Source: Monocercomonoides exilis
Taxonomy: Eukaryota > Preaxostyla > Oxymonadida > Polymastigidae
Direction of reading: 5' to 3'
DNA: 64,000 bases
Assembly (NCBI GenBank): GCA_001643675.2
Contig: LSRY02000020.1
Coordinates: 315,001 to 379,000, forward strand
The first letter of the stretch is position 1. Each line of letters starts with the position of its first letter. Below are positions 49,215 through 61,461 of this stretch, piece by piece. The translations under genes and the position numbers were made by a program. The notes under the pieces are model-generated. The model saw only the letters and a list, made by a program, of their open reading frames with translations. It made no database searches and was not told the origin of the DNA.

Positions 49215-50439
49215 TTATTTATCGATTTGCACTTTTCTTGTTTCGGTTTTATTCATTTGAGCTCGGTTTTCCTCAGTCATGAAGATATCTATGGTATTTT
49301 TTTTGATTCCAAGCTATTCCAGAAATTGTCTCAGAATTTTTATTTCAAAAGAGAAAAGTCTTCAGTTCATATGTTATGAAACCTGAAAAAAAGGCTTTTT
49401 TTTTAAAACTCGTTTATGCATAATGTTCAGATCAAATAGGTTATGATTTTTTGTTAAATTTCTGTTCCAACAAACAAAACTTCGTAAAAAAAAATAAGTT
49501 ATTCCATGATAATGCAATTGAAAACACGAAAGCAAAGTATTGTGAGTAATTACAGTGTCTTTATCAAGAAAAGAAATATTTGTATCTATAAATAATAAAA
49601 CGTTTGAAATTTGTAAAAAAAAGCAAGAAACAGATCACTTTATTTGTAATTATTATTGGATTCATATATTTTCAATCAAGAATTTTGGTTTGAGATTTTT
49701 CTTTGAATATTGATAAAATATGAACGTTGAAAAGTTATATCTTCTTTTTAAAAGATTATTTTTTCAAGGATATTATTTGTAGCATTATTATTAAAAACAA
49801 TTTCGATGCATTTTTCTTTTTAACGATTGATTCCTCTCCAAAGAAATAAAACCTTTGATGAATCCACCCTCCGAATAGTTATTTTTTAAAAAATAATCGC
49901 CCTTATCTTTTCTGTCAAAAAATCTTTCAATAAAATTGTGATAAATAGAGATTTTCCAATAAGCAATGACTTTCATTTCTGTTAAAAATAGATTAATTGA
50001 TAACGAATATCATGAAGAAACGTTTAAAAAAATCTATAAACTTGAAAACCAAACGTTTGCAGATTTTCGTAAAGAATTACTCACATATTTTCCTCCTATT
50101 TAAAAAAAAAACTATTCTTTTCATTATTTATTTCAAATTTATCATATAATTATTATTGATTATTTTAAAACAGAAAACAGAAAGTTGATTGATTTTCCGA
50201 TAAAGCCAATATTTATGAAAGATATCACTTTTTTGGTTTTGAACAATGAATATAGGAGTTTGTTTTATTTTTTTTAGAAGAATGAAAAATGCACTTTAAA
50301 AAAAGTCAATAATCGGAATTATAAGATATAACACTATTTTATTTTTAGATTGGAAAGAACACTAAATAAATATATGAAAAACTGAAAATTGAATAAGGAT
50401 TAATTTCTTTATAAAATAACTTTTTCCTCATGGAACATT
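49215..50439. other. AT-rich stretch, nothing recognised
   Basis: No gene or repeat family recognised. Confidence 0.5.
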
Positions 50440-51237
50440 GAAAAACAAATAAGTGAAGAAATTGAAAAGAAGCACCATAATAACGGAAGATTATCCAATG
50501 ATGGATTAATAATAAAAATTCAACAAACAGTTGAAAAAAATCCACAATTTCACACCAGAGCGTTGGAAAGGTTAATTAATAATGGAAAAACAATAATAAA
50601 AAGCTCTCTTCACGAGAAATTGCATTTTAATTCATACAACATTTGTTTGTTTCAGTTTTCATTGATGAAGATCAGTAAAAATCTTAAACAAATTGGTTAG
50701 CAATAACTTGAAAAATTGCAAAATTAACAAAAAAAGAATTTTTTATCGCTGATTACTGAAGATATATCTTTTTTTCCAAGAGAAACAATATATAATGTTA
50801 ATAAAGAAATGAAAAAACTGATGTGTCAACCACAGAAAAATGCGCTCATTTTGACATAATTTTTTTGTGTTCAATTTTTATTTCTGTTCATTAGTTATTT
50901 TTTCTTCATATCTTTTAAGAAAAATTTTAAAAAAAAGAATAAAGAATATTTGGTAAATTCTATTTTAGAACCAATATGGAGTATCTGTGACAAGAAATCT
51001 TCAATTTCACCATTAAATTTTAACATTCATTTTTTAAGCGCTCGTTCGCACACAACGACTATATCTATGATTTTTGTGGAGGAGCCTCATTTGAGAATTC
51101 TTCTGCATCCTCCAAGGACTCTTTGTTTTCCTTTATTTGATTTTTTCTTCTTCAACTTAATAAAGCATTCTTTGAATAAGAAAAAGATAAATTTTAAGAA
51201 ATTAAGCTTGAAATTGCAACAAGAGAATAACTAGGAT
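50440..51237 (+). pseudogene. Mariner-type transposase relic
   Basis: The N-terminal DNA-binding part is open: NNGRLSNDGLIIKIQQTVEK, NPQFHTRALERL, then SSLHEKLHFNSYN, the helix-turn-helix style of Tc1/mariner proteins (GRxS...NPxxxTRxL...HEKL). A decayed middle follows with LSLITEDISFFPRET. The C-terminal catalytic part then reads ARSHTTTISMIFVEEPHLRI, LLHPPRTLCFPLFDFFFFNL and IKHSLNKKK, corresponding to the DNARxH ... LxHPPYSPDLxPxDxxLFxxLK signature of mariner, with the critical residues eroded. The match to mariner order and spacing is good; activity is excluded. Confidence 0.65.
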
Positions 51238-51500
51238 AAAATATTTGACTTCAGGCATTTTCATTGAAAAATTATGCACTTTTGATAAGCTTTTTGTGTT
51301 CAAAAAATACAATAAAAATGGGTTCATTTTTTGACATTCAATGAATGTCACAAAACTTTTTGTCATCACATCTGTGATGGCTCTTTGCAAATTAGAAAAA
51401 CAAATAAATTTTGAAATCTCAGATTAATTGATAAAGTTAGAAGTGAATCAATATTTTCATGCTTAGTGCAATAAAAGTTTGAAAGTCGATATATTCCCCC
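51234..51500 (+). mobile_element. MITE family 4, copy 2
   Basis: GGATAAAATATTTGACTTCA ... GTTTGAAAGTCGATATATTC then CCCC, flanked by AACT on both sides. The body matches the copies near 9.1 and 59.0 kb (GGCATTTTCATTGAAAAATT). It sits at the end of the mariner relic. Confidence 0.78.
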
Positions 51501-51697
51501 AACTTTATTTAATATCTTCCATCGTGATTGTTTGCGCTATTTCAAGTTTAATAAAGCGTTTGAAGTTAATGACAACTCACAATGATGAATATTACCATGA
51601 ATGGAATTTTTTCTCGCTATTTTTTTACCCATTTCAAAATTTCTAAAAAAGGAAAAACGTTGCAGCATCGGTCTTTTCCCTCAGAAAAGTGATGTGT
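51501..51697. other. Gap before arm C
   Basis: AT-rich with no gene seen. Unrelated to the corresponding flank of arm A. Confidence 0.5.
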
Positions 51698-51944
51698 CAA
51701 AATATATTTGAAAAGTTCCTCGACTTTAATTTTGTCCCACAAAAGATCATATATGATCAAAAAATGTTGATCATTCCGTTCCCATTTTTGTATGAAAAAT
51801 GTGATTTATTGTTATTTATTTCGCTTTTTATTGAAAAATTGGATACATATTTGTTGATATCATATGCATTTTTGACTTTATTTTGTCAGATACTTACGCG
51901 AGCGACTGCATTCCAGCTATTTGAATCAGATGAATTAAATGTTT

Positions 51945-52175
51945 TTATTTCCTCATTTTCATTTTATCTGTTAGAATATTCATTTGAATTTTTAAATATT
52001 TAGTAAGTTTTTCATTATTTTCCTTTGCTGAAATACAAATAATATTTGATTTGCTTGAATTATTGAATTTTTTATTAGAAATTTTCAAACATGAAAAATA
52101 CATCAAAACAACACTCGTAACAATCAAAAGATATACGAAAAGTTGTAAACATTGATCAAAAATAAATATTATCAT
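51945..52175 (-). CDS. Small membrane-protein-like open frame in arm C
   Basis: Identical to the frame at 33,914-34,144. One hydrophobic segment and a basic tail; weak candidate. Confidence 0.2.
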   Translation of the reverse strand: MIIFIFDQCLQLFVYLLIVTSVVLMYFSCLKISNKKFNNSSKSNIICISAKENNEKLTKYLKIQMNILTDKMKMRK

Positions 52176-52515
52176 TTTGAAATGCAGAATAATAAATTAT
52201 TTTTGTAATTAAATTTTTATTTATTACAAACTCAAAAATACAATCTCTTCTCAAATAAAGATTCATAAAGTTTGCATCAAACAACTTGTTTTCATCTAAG
52301 CTCGAGTTGTTTTCTTCTCCTTTTCATTACATCTCCATTCGTCGTTGATAGATATCCCGCTTCATATTTTTCATATTACACGTTAAAAAGCAGTTTTTCT
52401 TTGCAGGGCTGCCATTCTGATAAGAATGTGGATGTTGTGTTTTAATAGCCTATGTTTCTTCTGGCTGATGTGTTTAGAGATATCTCATTAAATTTCTTGT
52501 GGCAGTGGAAGCGCA

Positions 52516-52746
52516 TCAGTCGTCTATTCTCTCAGAGTTTTCATCTTCTTCGTCTTCTTCTAATTGAGCATTACGCCGATCAACTTCTCCATTCCTGAGG
52601 CGTAGAAAAGAAGAGGAGAAATCTGTATGGGACAAGCAGCTAGTTTGCTCTTCATCTTCATATTCATCATCAGCGCTTGCAATTGATTCTTCATATGAAT
52701 TTGTAGTGGAGGCATTATACACGTTGGAAGCATCGATGGACGACAT
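52516..52746 (-). CDS. Small acidic open frame in arm C
   Basis: Identical copy of the frame at 33,343-33,573, running away from the gene relic. Unknown function. Confidence 0.3.
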   Translation of the reverse strand: MSSIDASNVYNASTTNSYEESIASADDEYEDEEQTSCLSHTDFSSSFLRLRNGEVDRRNAQLEEDEEDENSERIDD

Positions 52747-52814
52747 CCAGAGGTGGCTGCGGATTGTTGTTTAAAAAGCGGCTGAAGTGTATTCAACTCA
52801 AAAGAAATTGTTGC

Positions 52815-54484
52815 TTAGGGTTTGACAAGCTCCGCGAGGTTATGACGAGGAGCGGCTGGCGGTGCTGTGTGAAAGTGTTGTGTGTGTGTACGATGTGAAG
52901 CTTTTGGTGATGCTTTCGGTTCGGCTAATGGACCCGCTTCCATCGCTTGCAGCATCTGTGGGCACGAAGTCGTGGAGCAAGCTGTTCTTTTCTTCAGCTG
53001 ATGCGAATGCGTTCCAGTCGATCTACGATCTGTTTGACCCTTCAATGTTGATATCGTTATCGTCTCAGTTGTAATCTTTGGAAGTGAAGCTGGATGATGA
53101 AGTGATGTGTCGAGGGATAGCAGTGTGTGAAGGACAGAGGAGGGAGCGGAGAAGGAAATTGAGGCGGCGATGCTGTGGATGGAGGATGTAGTTCTGCCAC
53201 CAGCAGCGATTGCGCTGGCGGTGCTGGAGGAGCGAGAAGAGGCAGAGGAAGGAGAAAGGGGATGCAAAGAGGGAGAAGAAAAGGGAAAAGAAAAGGGAGA
53301 AGAAGATGGAGGGAGAGATGGAGGTGATGGGAATGAGGAGAAAGGCGGGTATCCGACAGCGCACAGAGAGCATGTGGAGAGAATCGAAGAGATTCAGGTG
53401 ATGCTGGAAGAAGCGATGACTCCGATGGTTGTGGATGTGCTTGGGCTGAGTGGGCTAAGGTTTGTGAAGGCAGAGACTGAGGTGGGCGCAGACAAGCAGC
53501 ATTCTGTGGAACCAGAAGAGTGCAGTTTTTTTCCATCCGATGGCATCCAACAGGAGAACAGGAGAGCAGTTGAAGAAGCAGCAGATGGATCTTTGGGAAT
53601 AACTTCAGATGGAAGAGGAGGAAGTTTGAGGAACAGGTGGAAATATAAGTTGATCATTTGACAATAATTGAGGAAAAAGATAAATCCGATGAAGTGATAA
53701 GTGGGAAAAAGTCGTTCGATTTATGCGGAGTGATAAGAAGAAGAGGAGGAAGAGGGAGGAAGAGGGAGGAAGAGGGAGGAAGAGGGAGGAAGAGGGAGGG
53801 AAAATTGAGTGCAGATAGAAGAGCGGAGTGCATTGGTTGTTCTATCTGGTTGAGGGCCGATGAGTAGTGCATTGAACCAAAAAGGCAATCAGCGAATGAT
53901 GCGTGTGCGCATTGCAGATGAGCAGACTTTGGACGTGCTGGGTGAGCTGAACATACCGCTGCACAGAAGTTGTGCTAAGATGCAGGTGAAATGGTGGAGA
54001 TCCTGTTGAGAAACAAAGTCGAAGATGAATCTAACTTTAGAGCCGTGCGAGATCCTCATGTAGCATGCGACTAAGAGTGAAGCAGGGATGAAACACGCGA
54101 TTGTGGAAGATTTGGCGGTTATGTTTTTCGTTCTTGTTGAATGGTTCGAGCACAAAGCAGAGGAGAACGAGTTTGTGTGTGGTATCATTATCAGCCAGGA
54201 TGAGTTGATCCGCCTTGCTAATGCGCACACTTTGATGAAGCAGCGACTACTGTGCTGTGGAGTTACAGCGTCGTTAGGTATTGCACATGGATGATTCAGT
54301 GAAGGTGAAGTTCACAACGGAGAAGGGAATTGAAGCTTCACGGCAGAGCAGAGAAGGAGCAGAAGTAGGAAAAGCGAAGGAGATTCTGAGCAATTGTTCA
54401 GCGACACTGTCAGTGCATGCGTTTGAGTGTGTGTTTGATGGGGCGCCTGATGCGGATAAACAGCTGATATGGCTCGGTAAGTAA
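52815..54484 (+). pseudogene. Gene-family relic, copy C
   Basis: Plus-strand segments, in three frames: CESVVCVYDVKLLVMLSVRL to FQSIYDLFDPSMLISLSSQL; a 163-codon open piece with EDVVLPPAAIALAVLEEREE, a Glu/Gly-rich run, EHVERIEEIQVMLEEAMTPM and VVDVLGLSGLRFVKAETEVG; then IADEQTLDVLGELNIPLHRS, EDLAVMFFVLVEWFEHKAEE with ISQDELIRLANAHTLM, and VKFTTEKGIEASRQSR with KAKEILSNCSATLSVHAFEC. Each has a counterpart in copy B, so the order and strand are real. The domain type was not recognised. Frame changes indicate a pseudogene, unless several short introns are missed. Confidence 0.6.
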
Positions 54485-54531
54485 ATGGAGGCATAGGTGC
54501 AGAAGGCGGGGAAGCGTGTTCATTCAACACG

Positions 54532-56954
54532 TCAGACAAGAGTCTCGGTACAGAGGAGGAGTATATTTTGAGAAGACAATCGAATGCTGTTCAAACAATA
54601 GGGGAATGTAGCTATGATGCTTAGTACGCCATTTCTAACCGACCACGCTTTTTCATCGGTAACTCCTGTGGATGCTCCCATGGAGTTGAAGATGGCAGCA
54701 GAGAATCTGCATTTCAATTTTGTTTCTTCTTCTTCGTCGTCTTCATCGTTAATTTCTATTTTTTTTTTGAGTGTCTATTCCTTCTTCTCATCATCCTCTT
54801 CATCTCAAATATCTCATCTGTCACATTCCTCATCTTTTCTCTTTTCATCAGCCTCAGCGCATACATCTCTGGAAGCATTTGTTTTGAACAGTATATCGAA
54901 TGCATGTGTTCTGACGAGTTGCCCGTTGATGTTTCTTGTTTCATTGGCTTTACGGTATTTGCGCAGCTCCATCGACAGCATAATCTCCTGATGCGAAGAA
55001 GAAGAGCGCTTGCGCAACGAATGGGACGAAGGCATCAGAGGTGGCACATCGTCAAGAGGAGTGGTGGATTTGAACAGACGAGGAGGCGAATAGAAGAAGC
55101 GCTTATGCGAAGAAATGTGTGAAGATGGAGAGTATGTGCCAAGGAGAAGCGGTGGTGCATCAGCAGCGGAGAAGGATAGAGGAGCAGACAGAGCTGATGA
55201 AAGAGATGAGGAGGAAGTGGTGGAGATGATAACAGACGAAGTGACTGCAGCTGGCAAGTCTGATGAGGTAGTTGGGGCTGCAACAGCAGTAGATTGTTGG
55301 AGGCTTCCTGGATGAGCCAAATGAGACTGATGCGAGGGAGAGCTTGCCTGTGTGAGTAACTGCTGTGATGCGACAAAGAAGAGCGCTTGTGTATGTGTGG
55401 AGAGAGTTCGTGTTCATAGAGGAAGACAAAGATTGAGATTGAGACTGAGACTGAGATGAAGGCTGAGGCTGTCGGATGAGTGCAGGGCCAGGCGAGGTGG
55501 ATGTGGACATCTGCTGGATGGGCTGAGAGAAAGAAAGAAGAGCAGAGAAAGAGAAGAAAGCGAGAGATGTTGGAGAAGTCAGAGAGGCTAAGGAAGAAGA
55601 AGCAGAGGAAGATAAAGGTTGAAGGGAAGAAGACGATGACGACGAAAAAGAAGAAGAAGATGATGATGCAATGGATGCAGTTGAAGATCCTCCAAGCACA
55701 ATCGTCGGAGCCAACAGTGATGCAGAAACAGAAGACGATGTGTCATCAAAGAAAGAGCGAAGCGTGGCTAACGCAAAAGTTACAGAAAATGGAGTGTTTG
55801 ATGTGCTTATCTCAGAGCGATGAGCTGTTGATGAGTGTGTGCGTGCTATTGACGTGGTTGTTTGAGTGATGGAGGGAACAGGGAAGATGACGGTAGTGGT
55901 TGAGACAGATGCAAAGGCGCATACTGCAAATAAAGGAAAAGCAGATATAGAAGAAGATAAAGAAGATGAAGAAGAAGGAGAAGGAGAGGAAGAGGAAGAA
56001 AAAAGAGAAGAAGAAGTTGATGATTGTGATGACGGCGATAAAGAAGAAAGCGAAATGCTATATTGGAATTCTTGAACTTGCAAGTTTGGCGAATGCTGAG
56101 GAAAAGAAGGAGAGATGGCTGCGATCCGTTGAGGAAATATCTCTGGATGAGATGAGTGTGCAGCAGGCGCTGATGGAACAGATGGAAGTCGAACCGAAGA
56201 AGTGAAAGAAGAAGATGAAGAAGAAGAAGAAGGAGAAGAAGAAGGAAAGAGAGGAAACAAGGGCTGAAGTTGAATGGCTTGGGGAAACGAATGAAAATGA
56301 AGCATATCGTTGTGTAGGAGTTTTTGAATGTTGTGAGCGAAGAGTGAGAGGTGAATGAGGAAGAATGGAAGGTGAGGAAGTTTGTGGAGTGGGAGAAGAT
56401 ACATGCTGTGCGGATGTATGCGTGTGATGTGGTGATGATGAACACTGCAGCTTCGTAGATGTCGACTGAGGTGCTGATGCAAAAGACAGGATCGATCGCG
56501 CTGCAAAGTGGCAGTGCGAAAAGGACATAAAGCAATTCACTGAAGTGTGATGGAGCTCTAACGTTGTTTTATACATTATGCTTCTTGCTGAGAAAAGTGT
56601 TTGTGCTATATCAAGCACATTTGATGATAAGGTCGTCGAATATGTGTTGCAGCAGAGAGAGAGAGAGGGCTCATAGTGGGGTGAAAGCAGAAGGGAGGGT
56701 GCAGGTGGCAGTGTGGAGAGACGGGGGATATATGTCGCAGAATGCGGAGAAAGAAGTGCTGCTTGAGTTTCTGGAGAAGAAGAATCTGCAAAGGGAAGAT
56801 ATTGACTTGATGATGATTTAATGGTAGTTAAAGGAGAAGAGCGTATCTGAAATTGTGGTTTGGATCCTGTCGGATGCATGAAGGATGGTGCTGTGGCGTA
56901 AATGCATGAGACAATTATGGTGAAAGTGAGGCAAGTGTGTTGGAGTTTCGCCAT
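54532..56954 (-). pseudogene. Broken secreted Ser/Thr/Pro-rich protein
   Basis: Minus strand. Starts at ATG 56,954 with a signal-peptide-like N-terminus (MAKLQHTCLTFTIIVSCIYA), followed by FMHPTGSKPQFQIRSSPLTT and a long Ser/Thr/Pro/Gln-rich region through at least three frames (ASVSTTTVIFPVPSITQTTT, ASLLAPTIVLGGSSTASIAS, AAVTSSVIISTTSSSSLSSA). It ends in charged text (RTHAFDILFKTNASRDVCAE, DEKRKDEECDR) that continues across TGA, TGA and TAG codons into CRFSAAIFNSMGASTGVTDE and SQNILLLCTETLV. The opposite strand also has Glu/Lys-rich frames, as any Ser-rich TCN tract gives on its complement. I favour minus for the signal peptide and the charged end, with moderate certainty. Probably the ruins of a surface protein. 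Confidence 0.42.
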
Positions 56955-57059
56955 CTGATCAATGTGCATATTTTTGTGTTTGGAATTGAAGAAGAAGAGA
57001 TGATGACGAAGAGAGAATAAAAGTGGAGTGAAGAAAAACGGATGACTGAAGAGAGAAGA

Positions 57060-57546
57060 TGAGCTTTGACAAGATTGTTTCAACCCCAACTGTCACCATT
57101 GCCGTATTTGCTCCTGCGGTGGCATCAGAAACTGTCCATCCACTTTGATCGTTGTTTCCTCGAATTTCGTGCTTCTGTCCAGTAAAATCCAATTCATCAC
57201 TCATCAAAATCATTCCATTCACAACAACCTTCTTTGTTCCTGTAAGCCTTGTGAGTGAGTGCTTCATTGTTAAACAAGGGAATTGGACGATCCCACAATG
57301 TGAGTGATCGGATGCCTCAGAATTGCTCACAAAGATTTCTTCTGAAGTGGGAAGGAGATAGACGCACAGTGGAATGGCAACACTTGTATTTCCATTGTCA
57401 TATCCTCGAACCTTTTCAAAAGAATCCAAAGAGGCTGTGGCACATGCAATTTTTCTTGAAGTTGCAATTTCTTCCAGATTAAACAAAAAAACAAAGATAT
57501 ATCTTCCCCACTTGGCTGTATTTATTTCGAATGAAAAGGATATCAA
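57060..57546 (-). pseudogene. Pectin-lyase-like beta-helix protein, N-terminal fragment
   Basis: Minus-strand frame with TSEEIFVSNSEASDHSHCGI and VQFPCLTMKHSLTRLTG, the (F/Y)VSxSxxDxxxCGxxxxPCxTxxxx entry motif of pectin-lyase-like surface proteins, then beta-helix style VVVNGMILMSDELDFTGQKH and GWTVSDATAGANTAMVTVG. After about 57,060 the frame turns Ser/Leu-rich and loses the pattern just upstream of the broken secreted protein, suggesting a fusion of pieces by rearrangement. The upstream part (NLEEIATSRKIACATASLDS) may also be coding. No signal peptide was identified. Confidence 0.6.
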
Positions 57547-58951
57547 GAAGCATGGATTTTCAGTAACAATTGAACGTGAATTCCTCCCCCAAAACTGTGG
57601 AATGTCAAGGAAAATCAGTTATTGCATAATCCTTTTTCAAATATGCTTTATTCGCCACTCCCACACACAGCATCATCGAGCCTCTTTCAGCCTGTGAAAT
57701 GCTTCCGCATTAAGATAACGATAAAATCTTTGCATTGTAATTTGCATCAATAATTGATGAAATAAATGTTAACTATCTTCTGGAAACTTATCAAGCAAAA
57801 AAAGAAAGTTTTAATAATACATCGAAAAATGAAACGTTCATACCAAAATTTAACGAAAACTGTTTTATTTATGTATTTTTCATGTTAATCTAACCAAAGC
57901 GTTCTATTTTCACTTTCATGTTGAGTTCAGGCTCATTAAGCAAAAGAAAAATACTATTCAAATGTAATTTTGAACTAACATTGGAAATCAAGTTTGACAG
58001 GAAAAAAAATCGAAATACACTATGAATAATTCTTTGTTTAGCAATTGAAAAATAGTTCAATCAAGTGAAACACTTATTCATGGAAAAATTGATATTTTTA
58101 TTTTGATCAAAAAATTTGATGTATAATTTTTTGAAATAGCGTATTTTTTCTCATAAAGAAGTTTGTTATGAACCAACAAATATCACTGTGAAAATTCGTT
58201 TGTATCATTTGAATAATGGTCACGGAGTGTTTAAAAAAAACCTTCCATCGGACAAATTTTTGATCTGATGTCACTTAACAAAAAAATATAGACATTTCGA
58301 GAAAGAGGAAGGAACGTCGATGAGAGACGCGAAAAAGGCGAAGAGAAGAAGGGTCAGAGGAATGTTTTTTGAAGATGCGATAAAATAAAGAGCAAATAAT
58401 ATGAGATGAAGCTATCTCAACATTGATTTCAGCTCATGTGTTAAATTAGAAGAACCATTGAAAGAAAATATAAGAAAATATATGAATACACGATTCTTTT
58501 GGAAAAAGTGTTCAAGGAGAGGAATGCAAATTTGAGGAATATTTGAAATCGGAGAAAGAGGAGGAAAAAGAAGAAAATTAAGGAATTGAATGGAAAACAT
58601 AATGAAAAGCAAAAAATATTTCTTTCATAGTTTCATTTGCTTCAACATCACTTTTTTCAACATTCCCATCAGAGTTTTTTTTTCAAAAAGTCCAAATCTT
58701 GTTCCCTGTCCTAATTTCTTGCGAGCTCCTTTTCTTCTTATTCCCTTTTGTTTCCAGCAAATTTTGTGCAATTCCTTCAAAGTGAATTGAAAAATCATTT
58801 TCCATATGGAATCTGTTATTGATGATTCGCAGAACTGATAAAGAAGATAAAAACGCGATTATGTTTGGATAAAAAAGATAATACAATTCCTTTCAAAGAA
58901 GCTATTATAATTCTTGTCGCTTTAAAATAACTTTCCATACCATATAAACAT
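57547..58951. other. AT-rich stretch, nothing recognised
   Basis: Return to AT-rich background after the island. Only low-quality frames. Confidence 0.55.
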
Positions 58952-59219
58952 GGGGTAAAATATGGACTTTCAAGCTTTTTATGCACAAGGCATTGAAAAA
59001 TTGCTTCACTCATAACTTTGTTTCGCTTTCTCAGATTTCAAAATAAATTAAATTTTCATAGCTGCAAACAAACATCATTGAAATCAAAACCCAAAGTTTT
59101 CCAACATTTCACAAATGTCAAAAAATGGACCTATTTTTATTGCGTTTTTTGATAAACAAAAGTTAATCGAAAATGCATAATTTTTCAATGAAAATGCCTT
59201 AAGTCAAATATTTGGTCCC
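58952..59219 (-). mobile_element. MITE family 4, copy 3
   Basis: On the minus strand: GGGACCAAATATTTGACTTA ... AGCTTGAAAGTCCATATTTT then ACCCC, matching the copies near 9.1 and 51.2 kb throughout. ATG flanks both ends, but a longer duplication is not clear. Confidence 0.75.
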
Positions 59220-59849
59220 ATTTCTTTTTGCTATTCCAAATGACGTAATAATTTTTCTGAAACATTCTCAATTGTTATTGTCTATTTTTTGGAAATCACA
59301 TTTTGTCAATGATTTTCCAATTATATCTGCGCTTTCCTAATCTCAAATGCATTCTTCACTGAAAGACACAAACATGTTTAATTGCCCCACATAACTCCGA
59401 TGCATCATTTGCAAATGAAGAAATTTATATCATCCTGTTTTTCAATAAATTCTTCTTTTCTGTGCTTTGAAACTCCCAAGCATGTTCAATTAAAAGAACA
59501 AAAGTACAGCTCACTTATAAGTTATCTGTGTTGGAAATGAAACAATTCTTGAATGGAATCCCAAAGTTAAAAAATACATCAAAGAAAGATAAAAACTGTT
59601 ACTTCATAAAATTATTAAAATGCAAACCTTGTCATTAAAATACGTTTTTTAAAAAATGAGAGAATTCGATTATTTCCATTATTCAAATAATCATATTCGG
59701 CAGTAACTTTTCAGATTTTTTCTAAAAAAAATGGAACAAAGGAAATTCAGCAACCTTTCACATTCTCGGAAGAGTGAAAAATGATCTTTCATATGGAACG
59801 AACTCAACATCAAATCTGGTAACGATTCTGTCAACTTGCTGCAATTTAT
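59220..59849. other. AT-rich stretch, nothing recognised
   Basis: No coding segment seen before the relic that follows. Confidence 0.5.
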
Positions 59850-60410
59850 GTTAAAGCACACTTTCATTGGGAAAAAACTAAGTTCTAAGATTCAAGAAAT
59901 ATTCAATGGTGTGCTGTTCGTTTTATCTTTTTTTATTTGTGAGAATAATGTATTCTTTTTTCCTTTTTGAATAAATAGAAAAAGCTAATTACACGATTCT
60001 TCGATTGGCTTCTGCTTTCAACAACGAAACCAATGTTCATACTAAAGTCACTTTGCTGAAATGTGTCTGCCAAGAGTACAGTCTTTCCCAATTGCAGGAT
60101 TTTGGATTTGAATGCACAAAAGGCAATTTTTATCATGCTAAGCAAAATAGTTCTTATTCTTCATTTGAAATCAATCTTCCAAATTAACCTCCTCAGCCTC
60201 CATCAAAGTGTTGTATGCAATTGCATAAATGAAACATTTTCTTCGTGAATTGGTATTGTTTCTCCAAATATTGCTATTTTTTTAATATTGAATTTCCGGA
60301 ATTGAGCACAATTGATGAACAAGTTTTTTCTTCATTTATATGTGAAAACTCAACTGAATCGTGCGAGAATATTAAAAAACGAGACATTCAAAAAAAAGCA
60401 CAGGTTTTAA
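59850..60410 (+). pseudogene. Unrecognised coding relic P2 (paralogue of 16-17 kb)
   Basis: Segments HTFIGKKLSSKIQEIFNG, then after an AT-rich gap starting GTGTGC and ending ATAG, ILRLASAFNNETNVHTKVTL, CVCQEYSLSQLQDFGFEC and SSFEINLPN, a stop, then PPQPPSK. These follow P1 closely in order and spacing. Further on, IEFPELSTIDEQVFSSFICE and NSTESCENIKKRDIQKKA read as coding. The shared gap position supports an intron. Cys pairs and the HTKV and LSQLQxFGF motifs are the conserved features. Family not recognised. Confidence 0.5.
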
Positions 60411-61461
60411 ATTTTTTATTCTTCATTATTTGTTGTTTTTATTCATCATAATTGTCTTTTTAAATTATTTAAAATAAAAAATTTGGCATAGGTGTATTTA
60501 AGGTCCTTTTCCAATTCTTGATTATTCTTTAAAACATTATGATAAATAAAAAGTATAATTAATAATAAAACATTTGTATGGACTGGAATTTTGAAATTCT
60601 TTTTGATCCTTGAGAAAAAACTATTTTTAAAAATCACCCATAAATATGAGTATTTTTTCAAAATTTTAATTAAAATTGAAAATTTTGAAACAAAAAGTAG
60701 ATGAAATGTTATTAATTGTAATATTGTCCTTTTTAATAATTAAAATTTGAGAATTAAAACATTTAAAAAAATAAATTAATAAATTTAAATATTTTGATCA
60801 ATCCCACAATTAAATTTTTAATATCCAAAAAATAAGAATTGCTTTTTTTTATTTCACACAATGTTGAAGTTTTCTGATGTCACGTTATCTTCGCCTTATA
60901 TATTTAAACTTTTATAAGCAGGTGATACCATGTTGAAATTCACTCGAACTGCTTTTTCATAGCATCATTGAATTTCAAAGGATGTTTTTGTTAATATTCA
61001 TTGGTTTTCTTCTCAAATAAGCATTGATGAACGATCACTATTGATAATGAATATTTTTTTAGAAGATTAGAACTTTTATTAAGTTCATTTGATATGTTAT
61101 GATTTATTCATTTTCAATTTATTGCTTTTTTCGGAAAAATTCCGAAGATAATTGTTTTCTTTTTGTTCATTAAAAGTAACTTTTCATATATTTGTAGTTT
61201 TTTTATTTATAAAATGAATCGATTTGAAATATCAATACATTTTAACTAAATTTAAAAATGTTAATAAAAATTGTGAAAACAGTTTCTTTCACTCCAAAAT
61301 GAAAATTGTTATTTCATTGAACGCATACCATGTGCTCTTTTTCAAGGTATATTCTATCAAACAGATGTTTCAATTGTTGGATCATTTAATAATAATAACA
61401 AAAATTTTGTAAATTCAATGATAACCATGAACTCAGTCAACTTTATTTCCTTATTCAAAAA
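60411..61461. other. AT-rich stretch, nothing recognised
   Basis: No gene seen. Composition changes abruptly at about 61.46 kb. Confidence 0.55.

Larger units (their letters stand above)
51698..54578 (-). repeat. Inverted-repeat arm C (2.88 kb)
   Basis: Mirror of arm A. Begins at CAAAATATATTTGAAAAGTT, which is a family-1 MITE terminus. Differs from arm A by one 10-bp unit (five here, at 53,751-53,800). Confidence 0.93.
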